DNA of 64,000 nt from Armigeres subalbatus (GCF_024139115.2 NC_085141.1:246131047-246195046), one strand, 5' to 3'; numbered from the stretch's first letter, positions 1 through 10,810 are shown. The notes: generated by a model from the sequence alone, not told the origin. Translations and numbers: made by a program.

Positions 1-56
1 CAGCGAAATTTACTAGCCGTATGCCGTTGTCATTGGTAACGGAGTAAAGGCTCTCC

Positions 57-239
57 CCAAGATGAATACACAGCTAGGTGTTCTAATCTGCCAAATTCAC
101 GATTCAGCCATCTTGGATTTTAGTATGGGAGAGCCAGCCAGTTTGTTTATGTTTTGCACCGAAAATGAATTTTTCACCCCCGCCTTCTTCTCGTCCTTAA
201 ACTTGGCAGGTTGAAACACCTAACGTGTATTCATCTTGA
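57..239. mobile_element. 183-bp MITE with imperfect terminal inverted repeats
   Basis: The ends match in inverted orientation for roughly 40 bp. The left end begins CCAAGATGAATACAC and the reverse complement of the right end begins TCAAGATGAATACAC. The 6-bp duplication CTCTCC flanks it at 51-56 and 240-245. Removing the insert plus one duplication rejoins the endonuclease frame of the surrounding RTE remnant. It has no coding capacity. The superfamily is not obvious from the ends. Confidence 0.75.
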
Positions 240-340
240 CTCTCCCTTCCAATTATGGGACAGAAATAGTCCTCTCTACCGACCTGAGCGTTAGCGTCTC
301 CGATAACAATTTTCACGTCATGCTTTGGGCACTCTCTATA

Positions 341-420
341 CTGCCGCTAACCGCAAGTCGAGCACATCTATATATGGAGGCCCATATACAGATGTGCTCG
401 ACTTGCGGTTAGCGGCAGCA
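341..420. mobile_element. 80-bp hairpin insertion at a TA site
   Basis: Positions 341-377 pair with 382-418, giving 37-bp arms with one mismatch and a 4-nt loop, so almost the whole insert is one hairpin. TA flanks both sides (339-340 and 421-422). Deleting the 80 bp and one TA restores the KAYRECPKHDV reading of the host endonuclease. This suits a tiny Tc1/mariner-type MITE or another TA-specific foldback element. Confidence 0.8.
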
Positions 421-835
421 TAGGCTTTATCAAGACATTCATAAAACGTGTCCTTCACGTCGTCGGATTTATCGTTTGTCGGTGCGTAAATTGATTAGGC
501 TGTAATTGAAGAATTTGCCCCGTATCCTCAACACACAGATTCGCCATTATCGAGGCTTTCCACCGCATCACGCTTCATCTGCTTGCCCATCACTACGAAA
601 CCAACTCCATGCTCTGCTTTTCCGCCGCCGCTGTGATAGATGTTATTCTTGAATGCAGTGTTGGTCATAAGGTCCACAGCTCGGAATTAACGTTCTCCGG
701 ATCTGGGCCATCGGACTTCTTGAATAGCGGCCACGTTCACTCCAATCTTCTGCAGTTCGCGAGCCACAAGGCTCACTCGTCAAGGTTCATTTAGGGTCCT
801 CACATTCCAAGTACCGAGTTTCCAATCATAGTTCT

Positions 836-1215
836 TATTTCGTTGCCGGGACGGTTGCTAAAAATAACGTTCCCTTTTTCTTCTATCTCCATTTTTCGTG
901 GTATTTAAGAGGCTTCAGTTAGCTACCTTACCGGGGTCGCGTTACCTACATCGCGATGATGGGGCTGCCACCTTAGGTATAGCTGACGCGATACAGCATT
1001 TCGTTAATCAACCGCTGGGTACCAGGCAGACGCTGTTTGAGCCGCACCTCCTGGTGAACAGGCGTACCTTCTCACTCAAGCTGAAGTCAGAAGGACAACA
1101 GTGTCCAGGCTGCACTACCAGCGGTTGTGTACTTAACCCTTAGCTGGCGGTCTTTTGTCATAGGACGACCCGTGGAAGCGTGAGATAGGAACATGTGGGA
1201 GCAAGAGTTCTGTTG
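836..1215 (-). mobile_element. 5' leader of the RTE remnant
   Basis: This stretch lies just upstream of the minus-strand endonuclease. Its reverse complement is clearly similar to 7175-7520, which lies upstream of the plus-strand endonuclease of the second RTE copy. Shared landmarks are CACGCTTCCACGGGTC, CCGCCAGCTAAGGGTT, GTGCAGCCTGG and GGAGGTGCGGCTC. It is therefore best read as the untranslated leader of the element, not as a host gene. Open frames here are shadows. Confidence 0.7.
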
Positions 1216-2026
1216 GGCGCTCCTTCCTTGATGTCAACCCACCATTTTGCAGCCCATAACCCCGAGATATTCAAGTCAAATTACTATTTGACCAGTTGTT
1301 AAATTAGCCTGAGTCCCCATGCCCTTACTTCAATGCACATCAATTCCAATAAATCAGTCGATAATAACTTCAATAATGAAGCCCTAACATTTGGATTGGC
1401 AAATGTTTAAAAACAAAGCATGCATGAGTACCATCTATGATTCTCATTGACCAAATTGATCAAATTCGAAAAAAAGACCTTAGTCTTTTCATGATTAAGT
1501 AGCGTAAATAAAATTTCCAAGCATTTGTGTGGAGAAAATTTGAATTGGTCCCAAAGTTTTTTTTTTGTAGATGAAATGTATGTACTTTGGATGTGCTAGG
1601 AGCAGAATTATGTTAACATGCGAGGTATTATTATCTGATGTCATGGGTTCTAGGTAGTCTAAGAATTCCACCGAGTCAAGATCTGCCGATCAACCTCCGT
1701 TACGGAGATAGTTATTGAAGAATTAACAAGCTTCAAAAAGATCTTTTTGTTCTTAAGGGTTCTAAGTAGTTTACGTACTCCACAGAATCAAGATCTGCCG
1801 ATCAATCTCCATCAATGAGGCAGTCATTGCAGGATTAACAATTTTTGGAAAAATTAACAAATTTTGTGACCCCATTTTTGTAGACGTTTGCATTTCAAGA
1901 AATTCTTGCTATTATTATGGATTCTAGGTAGTCTACGAACTCCATAGAGTCAAGATCTGACGATCAACTTCCGTTAAGAAGACAGTTATTGCAGGATTAA
2001 CAAGTTGTGTAACCCCATCTTGTATA
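1216..2026. repeat. Degenerate interspersed repeat, three units
   Basis: Nothing recognisable is seen at 1216-1640. Then three diverged copies of a 90-100 bp motif follow at about 1646-1730, 1757-1840 and 1919-2016. Each holds a form of TCTAGGTAGTCTACGAACTC, AGTCAAGATCTGCCGATCAA and CAGTTATTG. Further copies occur at about 2812-2900, 4483-4576 and 4621-4691. The copies are irregularly spaced and have no open frame, so this looks like an old locally amplified repeat. Confidence 0.6.
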
Positions 2027-2098
2027 TGTCTTGGAGGGACTGGAACCCTCAACCTCTTACCCTATACATAGGCGTGATAACCCCTACACAACAAGACC
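2027..2098 (-). other. tRNA-like sequence, copy 1 (decayed)
   Basis: The minus strand shows a tRNA-like A box (TGTAGGGGTTATCACGCC) and a degraded B box, with the same 7-nt acceptor ends as the copy at 11418-11489. The surrounding DNA up to about 2235 is also shared with that copy. It is probably a pseudo-tRNA within a dispersed repeat, in inverted orientation to copy 2 at 2594-2663. Confidence 0.5.
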
Positions 2099-2275
2099 AC
2101 TTAAAGGTCACGTTTGAGGAAAAACCGAATCCGAGAATCCGAGTACCAACCTAGACCGCGGTTAACTCTTTTTTAAATATCTTTCGGATGCTTGATTTGC
2201 CCAGTCGTCACATGTTGTACATATATCCACAGTCAAGCGAGCCCACATTGTCTCTATTATCGAGAACATCACACT

Positions 2276-2384
2276 CCCCGAGTAGCACACATGTTCCAAG
2301 TCAGCTACCGCAACTCATATGTGATCGAATTCGGTCACAATCAGGTTGCTTAAACCAGATTTGATAGAAATGTGCTACTTGGGT
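2276..2384. mobile_element. 109-bp MITE, CCCRAGTAGCACA termini
   Basis: The left end reads CCCCGAGTAGCACACATG and the reverse complement of the right end reads ACCCAAGTAGCACATTTC. This is a short imperfect terminal inverted repeat with no coding sequence inside. It lies between the two oppositely oriented tRNA-like repeat copies. I could not define a target duplication with confidence. Confidence 0.5.
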
Positions 2385-2504
2385 CTATGACCCCAACAAC
2401 GGATGGGGCGGATTCATATAGAATATAAATTAATCGCACTCTGCTGTGCCAAAGACTTGCTTGGCTAAAGCATTTGATGAGTGTGACTGTTCTACACATG
2501 CGGT

Positions 2505-2760
2505 ATAGTTATTTAATTTGCAAAATAGAGATAACCGTGGTGGAGGTTGGTACTCGGAATCTGACGGCTTTACCGCAAACGTAACCTTTAAGTGGTCTTG
2601 TTGTGTAGCGGTTATCACGCCTATTCTAGATAGGAGGTCGAGTGTTCGAGTCCCTGCAAGTCACGTTGATTGATTTCGCAAATTTCATATCAATTTGTCT
2701 ATTTCAAAACATGTGCTGTGCATATGCACAGCCAAGATATTTAACAAAAGAAACTATTTT
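2505..2760 (+). repeat. Dispersed repeat with embedded tRNA-like segment, copy 2
   Basis: The tRNA-like part is 2594-2663 (A box TGTAGCGGTTATCACGCC, B-box-like GTGTTCGAGTCCC). About 80 bp upstream (GGTGGAGGTTGGTACTCGG) and 90 bp downstream are also shared with the copy at 11333-11640. The downstream part includes the 16-bp palindrome CTGTGCATATGCACAG at about 2717-2732. The tRNA-like unit is thus internal to a longer repeat, unlike an ordinary tRNA-headed SINE. Copy 1 lies inverted about 400 bp to the left. Confidence 0.55.
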
Positions 2761-2999
2761 CGTGCGTTGCCGAATAATATCCAGTTAATTGTAGTTCTTG
2801 ATGTTGTCATGAGTTTTGGGTTGTCTACAAACTCCATAAAGCCAAGATCTGCATCCTTAAGTGAGGCAGTTATTGAAGAATTAACAAGTTGTGTGACCCT
2901 ATCTTTGAATAAATTTGGAGTCTAAGGTTCTTGTTGTTGTTCTAGGTAGTTTGTTACCGAATGCGTCAACAATGAGACACCCATGCATATAACCCTTAA

Positions 3000-4470
3000 C
3001 TAATTAATAAAACTCAATATTTGTGAGACTATGCATGGAGTACCCAAAAGGCGGAATACATGGGTAAATTGTCAACTATCGGTGTATTCCGTCTCAATCG
3101 TGTACGCACTAACGCTGCTGACACCCCTACCTTCGAGGCGAGTGGAATATTGGAAGTACATCCGGGGCGAAAAGAAGGGAAGAGAGGAGGAGAAAAAAAG
3201 CAAGACTGAAGACGGGGTTTTTGGTCAGTGAACGCCGAGGAAGACAGTTGTTTTCGCGAGTGTCCAATCAAAATTAAAAAACGTGGTGGAAGTAGACCCC
3301 TGAAGACCACAAAATACTCCGGACGGGAAATATTACCACCCGTTTCCCCCCCAATCGAAGCTGGCTAAAGGGATACCGGGAAGGGTTCCTCGGCCGAGCG
3401 AAAGCGATCCTTGTAGCGGCCGTGCCTACGGCGGTTTAAGTGCATGACCATAGTGTAGTGGACCACTAGTGACGGTTCCGAGCCCAGCGCGGTACCTAGG
3501 CGGACAGACCTTTGTAGGGAGAGCACAACGATCTTCGCCCCCTCAACGCCCGCAAAGGACAATCCGGAAGTGGGCAGTTCCGATATTCGTGGCCACACGT
3601 GTCCGTACCAGTTTTATTTTGGCAAGCTACATCTATCTCGGTCCCGCATCAAATAGAGGACAAACACCGGAAAGTCCATTTTTCCACGCTCGCGGCAGGC
3701 TGGCCCCTCGTGGAATCGCCGAAGGCAAGAGAACTCTTCCTCGTGCTGTTGGAGAAGTTTGGCACAGGACGCTCATATTGCGTCACTACGGTGACAAGCC
3801 GTCCCGGCGTGGACCGCACGACAATTCCAGAACCATCGTCAAGAACATCGTCGACCGGGCGCCAAGCCCCCAAGAAAACCCTTCCTCGTGCGTTTAGAGG
3901 AGTTCGGCATAGGACGGTCACACTCGTCACTACGGTGGCAACCAGTCCCGGTGTGGACCGCACGACAATTTCAGCATCATCATCGTCCGGGTGCCAGGCG
4001 ACCCGGGAACCCTGTAACAAAATCGGCCGCGCCCTTGTCTTGCGTCAATCAACAAGGAGTTCCAGCTTTTCCACGACCGAAACCGCTCCCCCCCCCTTTC
4101 CGGGCCAGGGAAGAACAACCAGGAGTGACCATGAGGAACGATATCATCTATTTCGCCGGCGGGTTCCCGCTATACACAAAAGGTATGAGCTCAGAATTGT
4201 AAAACGGCCGCAACGATAATTCTAGCCCTAACTAACCCTTAAGAATGAAAACATAAATAAATAAAAGTATGTAAAATGTAACAAATCGGTTCCTTTCTTT
4301 AAGCTACTAGCCCTGAATTGCATGGTATGGTCTTGGATCATTGTTGTTGTCCGCTGCTCCACTTTTGTCTCTGTGCGTCCCCTAAGCAGGTTCAAGCCGA
4401 CCCTGAGAACCCCGAAACGAGGTGAGCTAGTTAGGGACGTTAGGACGTCCGCTCCACAGACGTGAGGACG
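3000..4470. other. GC-rich unassigned block with a 145-bp duplication
   Basis: Several overlapping frames are open on both strands, the longest about 200 codons, but none matches a protein I recognise. A diverged direct duplication with a period of about 145 bp starts at 3737 and 3882; both copies contain TTCCTCGTGC, GTCACTACGGTG and GTGGACCGCACGACAATT. Multi-frame openness is expected from the high GC content and the repeat. It could be a leader or LTR region of an unidentified retroelement. The AT-rich stretch 4215-4290 carries possible poly(A) signals (AATAAA). I make no coding call. Confidence 0.35.
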
Positions 4471-5474
4471 TCGAAGGAGTTTGTTTCAAGTTTACGAACT
4501 CCATAGAGACAAAATCTGCCGATCAACCTCCCTAACGGAGACAATTCTTGAGCAATAAACAAATTGCGTGACCCCTTCTTGGTTTTTGTTTGCATTTTAA
4601 GTAGTTCTGGTTGTTGTCATGAGTTATTAGTAGTCCATGAACACCATTGAGTCAAGATCAGCCGATCTTGAAAATTGACCGTTTGTGTGACTTCATATTG
4701 CTATATGTTCACCATTAAATGAAACGCAACATTGATTTTATCCTCTGTAGATGAGGACAAAGAATTATCGCTATTCCGTTTTGTTTCTTGTGTTATTTGA
4801 AAACATGTATCTCTTTTTTGAAATAGGCCGATAGATCTCTTGTTATTCGTGTAGGCTTCAAGGCGTGTAGATCTTACTCCAGATATTTCTTGGATTGCCA
4901 TGAACTTATGACATGAATGCATTAAATCCCATGTATCTCAAAATACAGGTCCAAGGTCCAGGAGGTTTTCGAATAACTTTAAATACTTGAAAATGATGAT
5001 GAACTGCGTGTTACTGTGCGTCAACATATCAACGTAGATCTGCAACACGCCGGAAATGCTTTCAGATGAGTTGGTTGATCTGAGGTCCTAGCTCCATGGG
5101 GTTCTTGGATGACTCAGAATACTTGAAAATAGGGAAGATCTACTTATTTTGTATTCATATATCAAGATAGACCTGCAGCTGCTGTTAATTCACTTGAAAT
5201 ACCTGATGTTTAGTTGCTAGACCTTAAATACTATTTCAAAACTTCTTGGCACACCATGAGCACTTTAAGGGCTCAGCACTCAAACAAGTATACTCAGTTA
5301 ATTGAATTTCAAAACCATAACCTGATCATTCCTACAGATGAAGGTACAACACTGGAATGCTGCACTTTAAAATTTAAAATTCCACCATGAATATTCTGGC
5401 CAAGGCTGCCAATCTCTGTTCTCTGGCGTAATTCCTCTGATGGTTCCATTTTCCATTTTCTTTCGGTCTTACAG
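4471..5474. repeat. Upstream flank of the lipase exons; degenerate repeats only
   Basis: Two further copies of the interspersed repeat seen at 1.6-2.9 kb lie at 4483-4691. A diverged two-copy motif containing AATACTTGAAAATRRKGAWG occurs near 4985 and 5125. I searched for a first lipase exon (start codon, signal peptide, GT donor leaving one base of a codon) and did not find a convincing one, so that exon is either short and cryptic or further upstream. Confidence 0.4.
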
Positions 5475-6234
5475 GTGGTCTTCCCCTGATGTACTCACCA
5501 GCACCGAGAGGCGATTGTGAAAACTGCTGCCCCATCCGGGAACCGAAAGATATTCAGTTTTTCCTATTCACGAGGTAAGTCGCTTCCTGTAATCAACTCC
5601 CCCGTTGGACGGAATACGAAATAACAAAGCACGGGCGGACAACTGTTTCATTCAGTCACTTTTAAGCTCCGGCTGGTAGGGCTCGGAAACAGCAAGGGAT
5701 TAAAACTCGTTTTGTTTTTTCCTTCTTTTCGGAATGTTGCAGGCAAAATCGCGACAAAGGGGACGTGCTCTATGTTTCCGACAAGAAACATCTGAGGAAA
5801 TCCCATCTGAACAGGACCAATCCGCTGGTAATCTATATGCATGGCTTCTCGGAGCGGGCCCCGGGTGGCGATGGTGAAAGCAGCAAACAGATGCGGGACG
5901 GTAAGTGGATTCGGCTTATTTGAAATAAGGTCAAGTTCAGATTCTTAATCGTATTTTTCATCTTCTGTGTCCAAATCAGCTCTCCTCAATGCCGGTGACT
6001 ACAACGTGGTCCTGGTGGATTGGAGTCCCCTCACGGCGCTGCCCTGGTACGTGAACTCCGTCCAGAATGGGCCTCGAGTCGGGCGGTACATTGCTCGGTT
6101 TATCCGATTCATGGTGCTGTCGAATTTCCCGCTAAAGCAAATTCACCTGATCGGATTTAGTCTGGGGGCCGAGGTAGCTGGATTTGCAGGCAAGACTCTC
6201 AACGAATGGGGACTGAAACTGCCAAGGATAACGG
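5475..6234 (+). CDS. Neutral (pancreatic-type) lipase, visible exons 1-3
   Basis: Three exons join in frame: 5475-5574, 5743-5900 and 5980-6234. All borders are AG/GT: acceptors TTACAG, GTTGCAG and AAATCAG; donors GTAAGT, GTAAGTGG and GTAAGA. The protein contains KDIQFFLFTR, the oxyanion-loop region VIYMHGF, NVVLVDWSP and the nucleophile elbow GFSLGAEVAGF (catalytic Ser codon at 6159-6161). This is the alpha/beta-hydrolase core of insect secreted neutral lipases, which cleave ester bonds of tri- or phospholipids. The first visible exon begins with two bases completing a codon, so an upstream exon, presumably with the signal peptide, is missing. The first exon is Cys-rich (GDCENCC). The gene continues at 21666. 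Whether it prefers triglyceride or phospholipid cannot be told. Confidence 0.9.
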
Positions 6235-7160
6235 GTAAGAATATTTCCAGTCGGGTGACAGTTGTTATCATCCATTTCCATAGATGAACGAAAGAACTTT
6301 AGCCACTAGGACGGTCGCCCCCTTTAGGGGAAGAATTATTTATTTCAAGTTGGCATTGTTCCCGAAGTCGGTGCTGACATTTCTGCTATTGATTTATGGC
6401 TGTTGATTGGATCCAGAGCGTTCTCTGTTGGCGTACGCTCAAGTCAAGTAGATTTTGTTTCACACGAGAAGTTATCAATCAAAATTGTTGTGGTAGGTTT
6501 CTGTTCCTACTATTACATCGCTTTGGAAGTAGTTTAGATTGAAATAGGTATGTATACTTTGGCATGAAGCGATTAATGCGTTGATAACTATTTGTACTCG
6601 GGGAAAAATGCCCTATAAAATGAACATTTTCTGTCCATATTTCTAAAAAAATCAATTTGTCTAGTAAACTTTCGAAAGATGTTCTACTTCGTACGACGGC
6701 AATATTTATTCGAACGAAGGAGAGCAAAAAAGGTATGACTACGTGCCTCGATACGATTCAAAAACATCGTGATTCCATAAATAGGGGCAGTAGGGGCAAT
6801 ATGAGTCACCTTGAGGGCGAGCTTATTAACATGTTTTACCATGCCAAAGGTATATGATCTTCAAGAAAATGCTCCATATATGTCTCAACGTGAAAATCGC
6901 TTCAACATTCAATTCTAAAATGGAAGTACACTTGAAAATGTAAATTTCCGCTGAATAGGTAGTATAAGTAAGCTACATTTGAATAATGGTTTTTCGAGCT
7001 TTTCAGCGCTTTTCTGAACGATTTACTCAGGCGGCTCATATTGCCCCGATGATCCCTATGTTTTTTAAAGGTTTGGGTAGTCAGCGTACAATTCCATAGG
7101 GTGGGTAGCGTAGTTATCGCCTGAGGAAGACGGCCCACGGGGCTGCGAAATGGTTAGTTG
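6235..7160 (+). other. Start of the 15.4-kb lipase intron, no gene
   Basis: The intron runs 6235-21665 from GTAAGA to ACTCACAG. In this first part I see only AT-rich DNA with short unlinked open frames and no family match. The sequence at about 7000-7060 (GGCGGCTCATATTGCCCC) loosely mirrors 6788-6810 but not enough to call an element. Confidence 0.6.
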
Positions 7161-7518
7161 AGATCCTCACAAGTTCCAATACTCACGCTTCCACGGGTCT
7201 TCCGATGACAATTGACCGCCAGCTAAGGGTTGCGTACTTAGCTGGTAGTGCAGCCTGGCCACTGTTGTCCTTCTGACATCAACTAGAGTGAGAGGGTATA
7301 AAAAGGCTATAAAAAGATGCATGTGTACCCAAGCAGGCCCTATCAAAGCGACCGTGTGCCGCTCAAAGCGCACTAGCCCAGTCCTGGTGTTGACCCGACT
7401 GATCGAGCGTCTGTAAACCAAGGAGGTGCGGCTCCAACAGCGTCTGTTCTGGCATCCAGCGGCTGAGTATAAAATGCTATTCCCCGGAAGAGATACCTAA
7501 GATGGCAGCCCCATCCCG

Positions 7519-8756
7519 GTGGATAGGGAACCTTGGGCCAACAACCTACTGTTCCCGAAACATCAATTTGTTCGAGAATCCGATAATGAGAGAATACGGA
7601 CTGATTTTACGGCGACGACTCTTAGCGCGAAACAACGGACACGAATAGGAACATGGAACGTTTTAACCCTAGCCCAGCAGGGTAAATTGGCACAACTTGC
7701 CAGTGAGGCACACCGCATGAAGCTTGAGATCCTGGGACTGAGTGAAGTCCGTTGGCCAAACTTTGGAGAACACAGAACGCCGTCGGGACAAGTTCTGCTA
7801 TACTCTGGTTTACGAGGTGAACACGCTCTCCGGCATCGTGGAGTTGGCTTCCTACTAAGCGCTCAGGCACACTCTGCGCTTATGAAGTGGGAACCTATAA
7901 GTGAAAGGATAATCGATTTAGAACACGGGTCCGAAACCTTACTATAATCCAATGTTATGCGCCAACCGATGCTGCCGATCTGCAAGACAAAGAGAACTTC
8001 TACAGTCAAATCAATGCCGTCGTAGATAGAATTACGAAGGGTGATATCAAGATCTGTTTGGGCGACTTCAATGCGAAGATCGGATCCGACAACTCGAACC
8101 ATGAGCGCATTATGGGACGCCATGGTCTCGGAGAAATGAGCGAAAACGGAGAGCTGTTCGCAGAATTTTGTGGTAATAACAACATGGTGATCGGGGGATC
8201 GCTCTTCTCTCATCGACCGGTTCACAAGGTCACGTGGGTCTCCCGTGACGGCTTTACAGAAATCGACCACATCTGCATCAGACGAAAATGGAAACGGAGC
8301 CTTCTTGATGTACGGAATAAACGTAGTGCCGATATCGCGTCTGATCATCACCTCCTCATCGGCGAAATACGCCTGCGCATTGCGCGGATTCGTCGGCAGG
8401 AGGAAAGAGTTGGACGACGATTCAACACACGCCGACTGGAAGATGCCACGGTGAAACGATCCTTCGTTGAAGAACTGGAGACGCGTGCAGCAGATATTCC
8501 GGAAGGTGGCAGCGTGGAAGACCAATGGACCGCCATCAAGAATGCCTTCATCGCCACCAACGAGAACAATCTGGGCGAACTACGCACCCAGAGAAAACAA
8601 TGGATCACCGATGAGACCTGGAGGAAGATAGAGGAGCGAAGAGAAGCCATAGCCGCGATAGAACGATCGAAAACCAGAGGAGCCAAAGTCTTAGCCCGTC
8701 AACGATACGCGGCTCTTGAGAAGGAAGTAAAACGCTCATGTCGACGGGACAAGTGA
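7519..8756 (+). pseudogene. RTE endonuclease and linker (broken)
   Basis: This encodes the N-terminal apurinic-type endonuclease: RIGTWNVLTL near 7640, GLSEVRWP (catalytic Glu) near 7740, YAPTDAADLQ near 7955, KICLGDFNAKIG near 8055, EIDHICIRR near 8262 and SADIASDHHLLIG (catalytic Asp-His) near 8330. A frameshift at about 7940 separates the two open segments. A TGA at 8754-8756 sits where the surviving downstream frame continues unbroken, so it is probably a single-base nonsense change. The linker after the endonuclease is rich in Arg, Glu and Lys. Confidence 0.85.
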
Positions 8757-10810
8757 GCGTGGAAAGACTCTCTGACCGACGAAGGAGAGAGAGCCGCCGC
8801 AACCGGAGACATCCGCCTCCTCTATGATATTTCACGACGCTTAAGCGGGGCGAAGATGAAAGCAACGATGCCTGCGAAAGACGCGAATGATCAGTTATTG
8901 ACCGACCCAACTGACCAGCTGAAACGCTGGTTCGAGCACTTCGAACAGTTTTTTCAAGTGCAAGCCAGGCCATCACCACCTCGGCATGATCTGCCTAGGA
9001 TCCGACGTATAACACGCGTCAATACCGAAGCTCCATCACTGCTTGAGATTCAAACAGCCATCCAAAGCATGAAATTGAATAAAGCCACAGGAGTCGACCG
9101 CATATCAGCCGAGATGCTCAAAGCTGACCCCATGACATCCGTCGACTGGATGCAAGGTATCTTAGTGAAGGTGCCCAAAAAGGGTGACCTGACTGTATGC
9201 GATAACTGGCGAGGCATTATGTTGCTGTGTACCGTTCTCAAAGTTCTGTGCAAAATTATCCTGGCCCGGATTCAGGAGAAGATCGATGCGATTCTCCGGC
9301 GGCAGCAAGCCGGATTCCGTGCCGGAAGATCCTGTGTGGACCATTTTGCACACTCCGCATCCTGCTGGAGCAGGTCAACGAATTCCAAGAGTCCCTTTAC
9401 TTGGTATTCATTGACTACGAAAAAGCTTTCGACCGTCTCAATCACGAGGATATGTGGGGCGCCCTGAGACGCAAGGGGGTTCCTGAGAAAATCATCAGAA
9501 TCACATCACAATCAATCACAGTACGAGGCCTTTTCGTGTAGTGTGCTGCACAATGGGGTCCTGTCCGACCCTATCCGGGTCGTAGCTGGTGTGAGGCAAG
9601 GATGTATTCTATCACCGTTACTGTTCCTCATCGTAATCGATGAGATTCTGGTAGATGCGATTGACCGTGAACCAAACCGCGGGCTGTTATGGCAGCCTAT
9701 AACCATGGAGCACCGAAACGACTTCGAATTGGCTGATGACGTTGCACTCCTCACGCAACGGCGCTCTGATATGCAGAGTAAGCTCAACGACCTTGCCGAG
9801 CGCTCCTCCTCGGTCATCAACCTCAACAAAACCAAATCGTTGGATGTAAATAGAGATGTCGCAAATTAATCGATTATTTCGATTAATCGATTAATCGTTG
9901 TGATAATCGATTAATTTTAAATCGATTATTACCCAACGACTAATCGATTCAATAATCGAGAAGAATCAACAGTAATCGATTAGTTACTAATCGATTAATC
10001 GGGATTTTACGACATCATAAGAATGTCGCAAATTAAGCGATTACTTCGATTAATCGATTCATCGTTGTGATAATCGATTAATTTTTAATCGATTACTACC
10101 CAACGATTAATCGATTCAATAATCGATAAGAATCGAGAGTAATCGATTAGTTAATAATCGATTAATCGAGATTTTACGACATCTCTAGATGTAAACACGG
10201 TGACTCCTTCCAGTTTCATAGTAGCCGGGAAACCAGTGGAGAATGTTGAAAGCTTCCAATATCTTGGTAGCTAAACGGCGTCAGACGGCGATACCAAGAT
10301 CGACATAGGCGCACGGATCAAGAAAGCAAGGGCTGCCTTTGCGAGTTTAGGAAATATCTGGAAAAACAGGCAGATAAGTGAAAGCACCAAAATACGAATT
10401 TTCAACTCAAACGTGAAATCTGTGCTGTTATATGCTAGCGAAACATGTTCGAAACGTGTTCATTAGCAGATGCCTGCGGTATATAATTCGGGCCTGATGG
10501 CCTCACAACTGGATCTCAAACAACGAGCTCCATCGTCGTTGTCACCAGAGGCCGATAGCAACAGAAATTCTGGATCGGAAGTAGGGTTGGGTCAGCCACA
10601 CTCTAAGTAGGGGCGGAAACGAAATCTGTAAACAAGCATTAGGCTGGAACCTAGCGGGACATTGCAACAGAGGCAGACCCAGAGGCTCATGGCGGCGAAG
10701 CCTCAATAAAGAAATAAAAGAAGTCGACCGAAATCTAACCTGGCAACAGGTTAAAGCGATAGCCGGGCAACGCTCAGGATGGAGATCTTTCAAGTTGGCC
10801 CTTTGCACCA
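8757..10810 (+). pseudogene. RTE reverse transcriptase (broken, interrupted)
   Basis: The frame resumes directly after the TGA and shows RT blocks: NKATGVDRISAEMLK, CDNWRGIMLL, QQAGFRAGRSC, FIDYEKAFDRL (first catalytic Asp), GVRQGCILSPLLF and ELADDVALL (catalytic DD). Frameshifts lie near 9345 and 9515. A hAT-type MITE at 9851-10187 splits the C-terminal part; deleting it with one target copy joins SLDVN to TVTPSS. The thumb region continues to about 10470 with the motif ESFQYLG, then decays. Confidence 0.85.
9851..10187. mobile_element. hAT-type MITE built of ATCGAT repeats
   Basis: The 8-bp duplication GATGTAAA flanks it at 9843-9850 and 10188-10195. Terminal inverted repeats are TAGAGATGTCG at both ends, fitting the hAT TIR style. 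The inside is two direct copies of a unit with period 167 bp (ATGTCGCAAATT at 9856 and 10023), each packed with the palindrome TAATCGATTA and variants. It has no coding sequence and lies within the RTE reverse transcriptase. Confidence 0.85.

Larger units (their letters stand above)
1..835 (-). pseudogene. RTE-type retrotransposon, endonuclease remnant
   Basis: Reading the minus strand from about 835 down gives the start of an apurinic-type endonuclease of RTE-class non-LTR retrotransposons (motif GTWNVRTL). A TGA stop at 780-782 breaks it a few codons later. It continues with AAIQEVRWP, which carries the catalytic Glu, then SIYAPTND near 490, KHDVKIVIGDANAQVG near 275-325 with the catalytic Asp, and NDNGIRLVNFAA near the left edge. 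Such enzymes nick target DNA for target-primed reverse transcription. Two inverted-repeat insertions (57-239 and 341-420) interrupt it, and each can be removed with one copy of its target duplication to restore the frame. The element runs off the left edge, so its reverse transcriptase is not seen. It is dead because of stops, frameshifts and insertions. Confidence 0.85.

Noticed and set aside
2594..2663. A functional tRNA gene
   Set aside because: The T stem is mispaired and the anticodon loop lacks the usual T33 in this copy; better read as a repeat-borne pseudo-tRNA.
3469..4219. A gag gene in the GC-rich block at 3.5-4.2 kb
   Set aside because: Three overlapping frames are open, none has zinc knuckles or other gag motifs.
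8348..8979. Ser/Arg-rich minus-strand frames opposite the RTE endonuclease and linker
   Set aside because: They are shadows of the plus-strand coding sequence.
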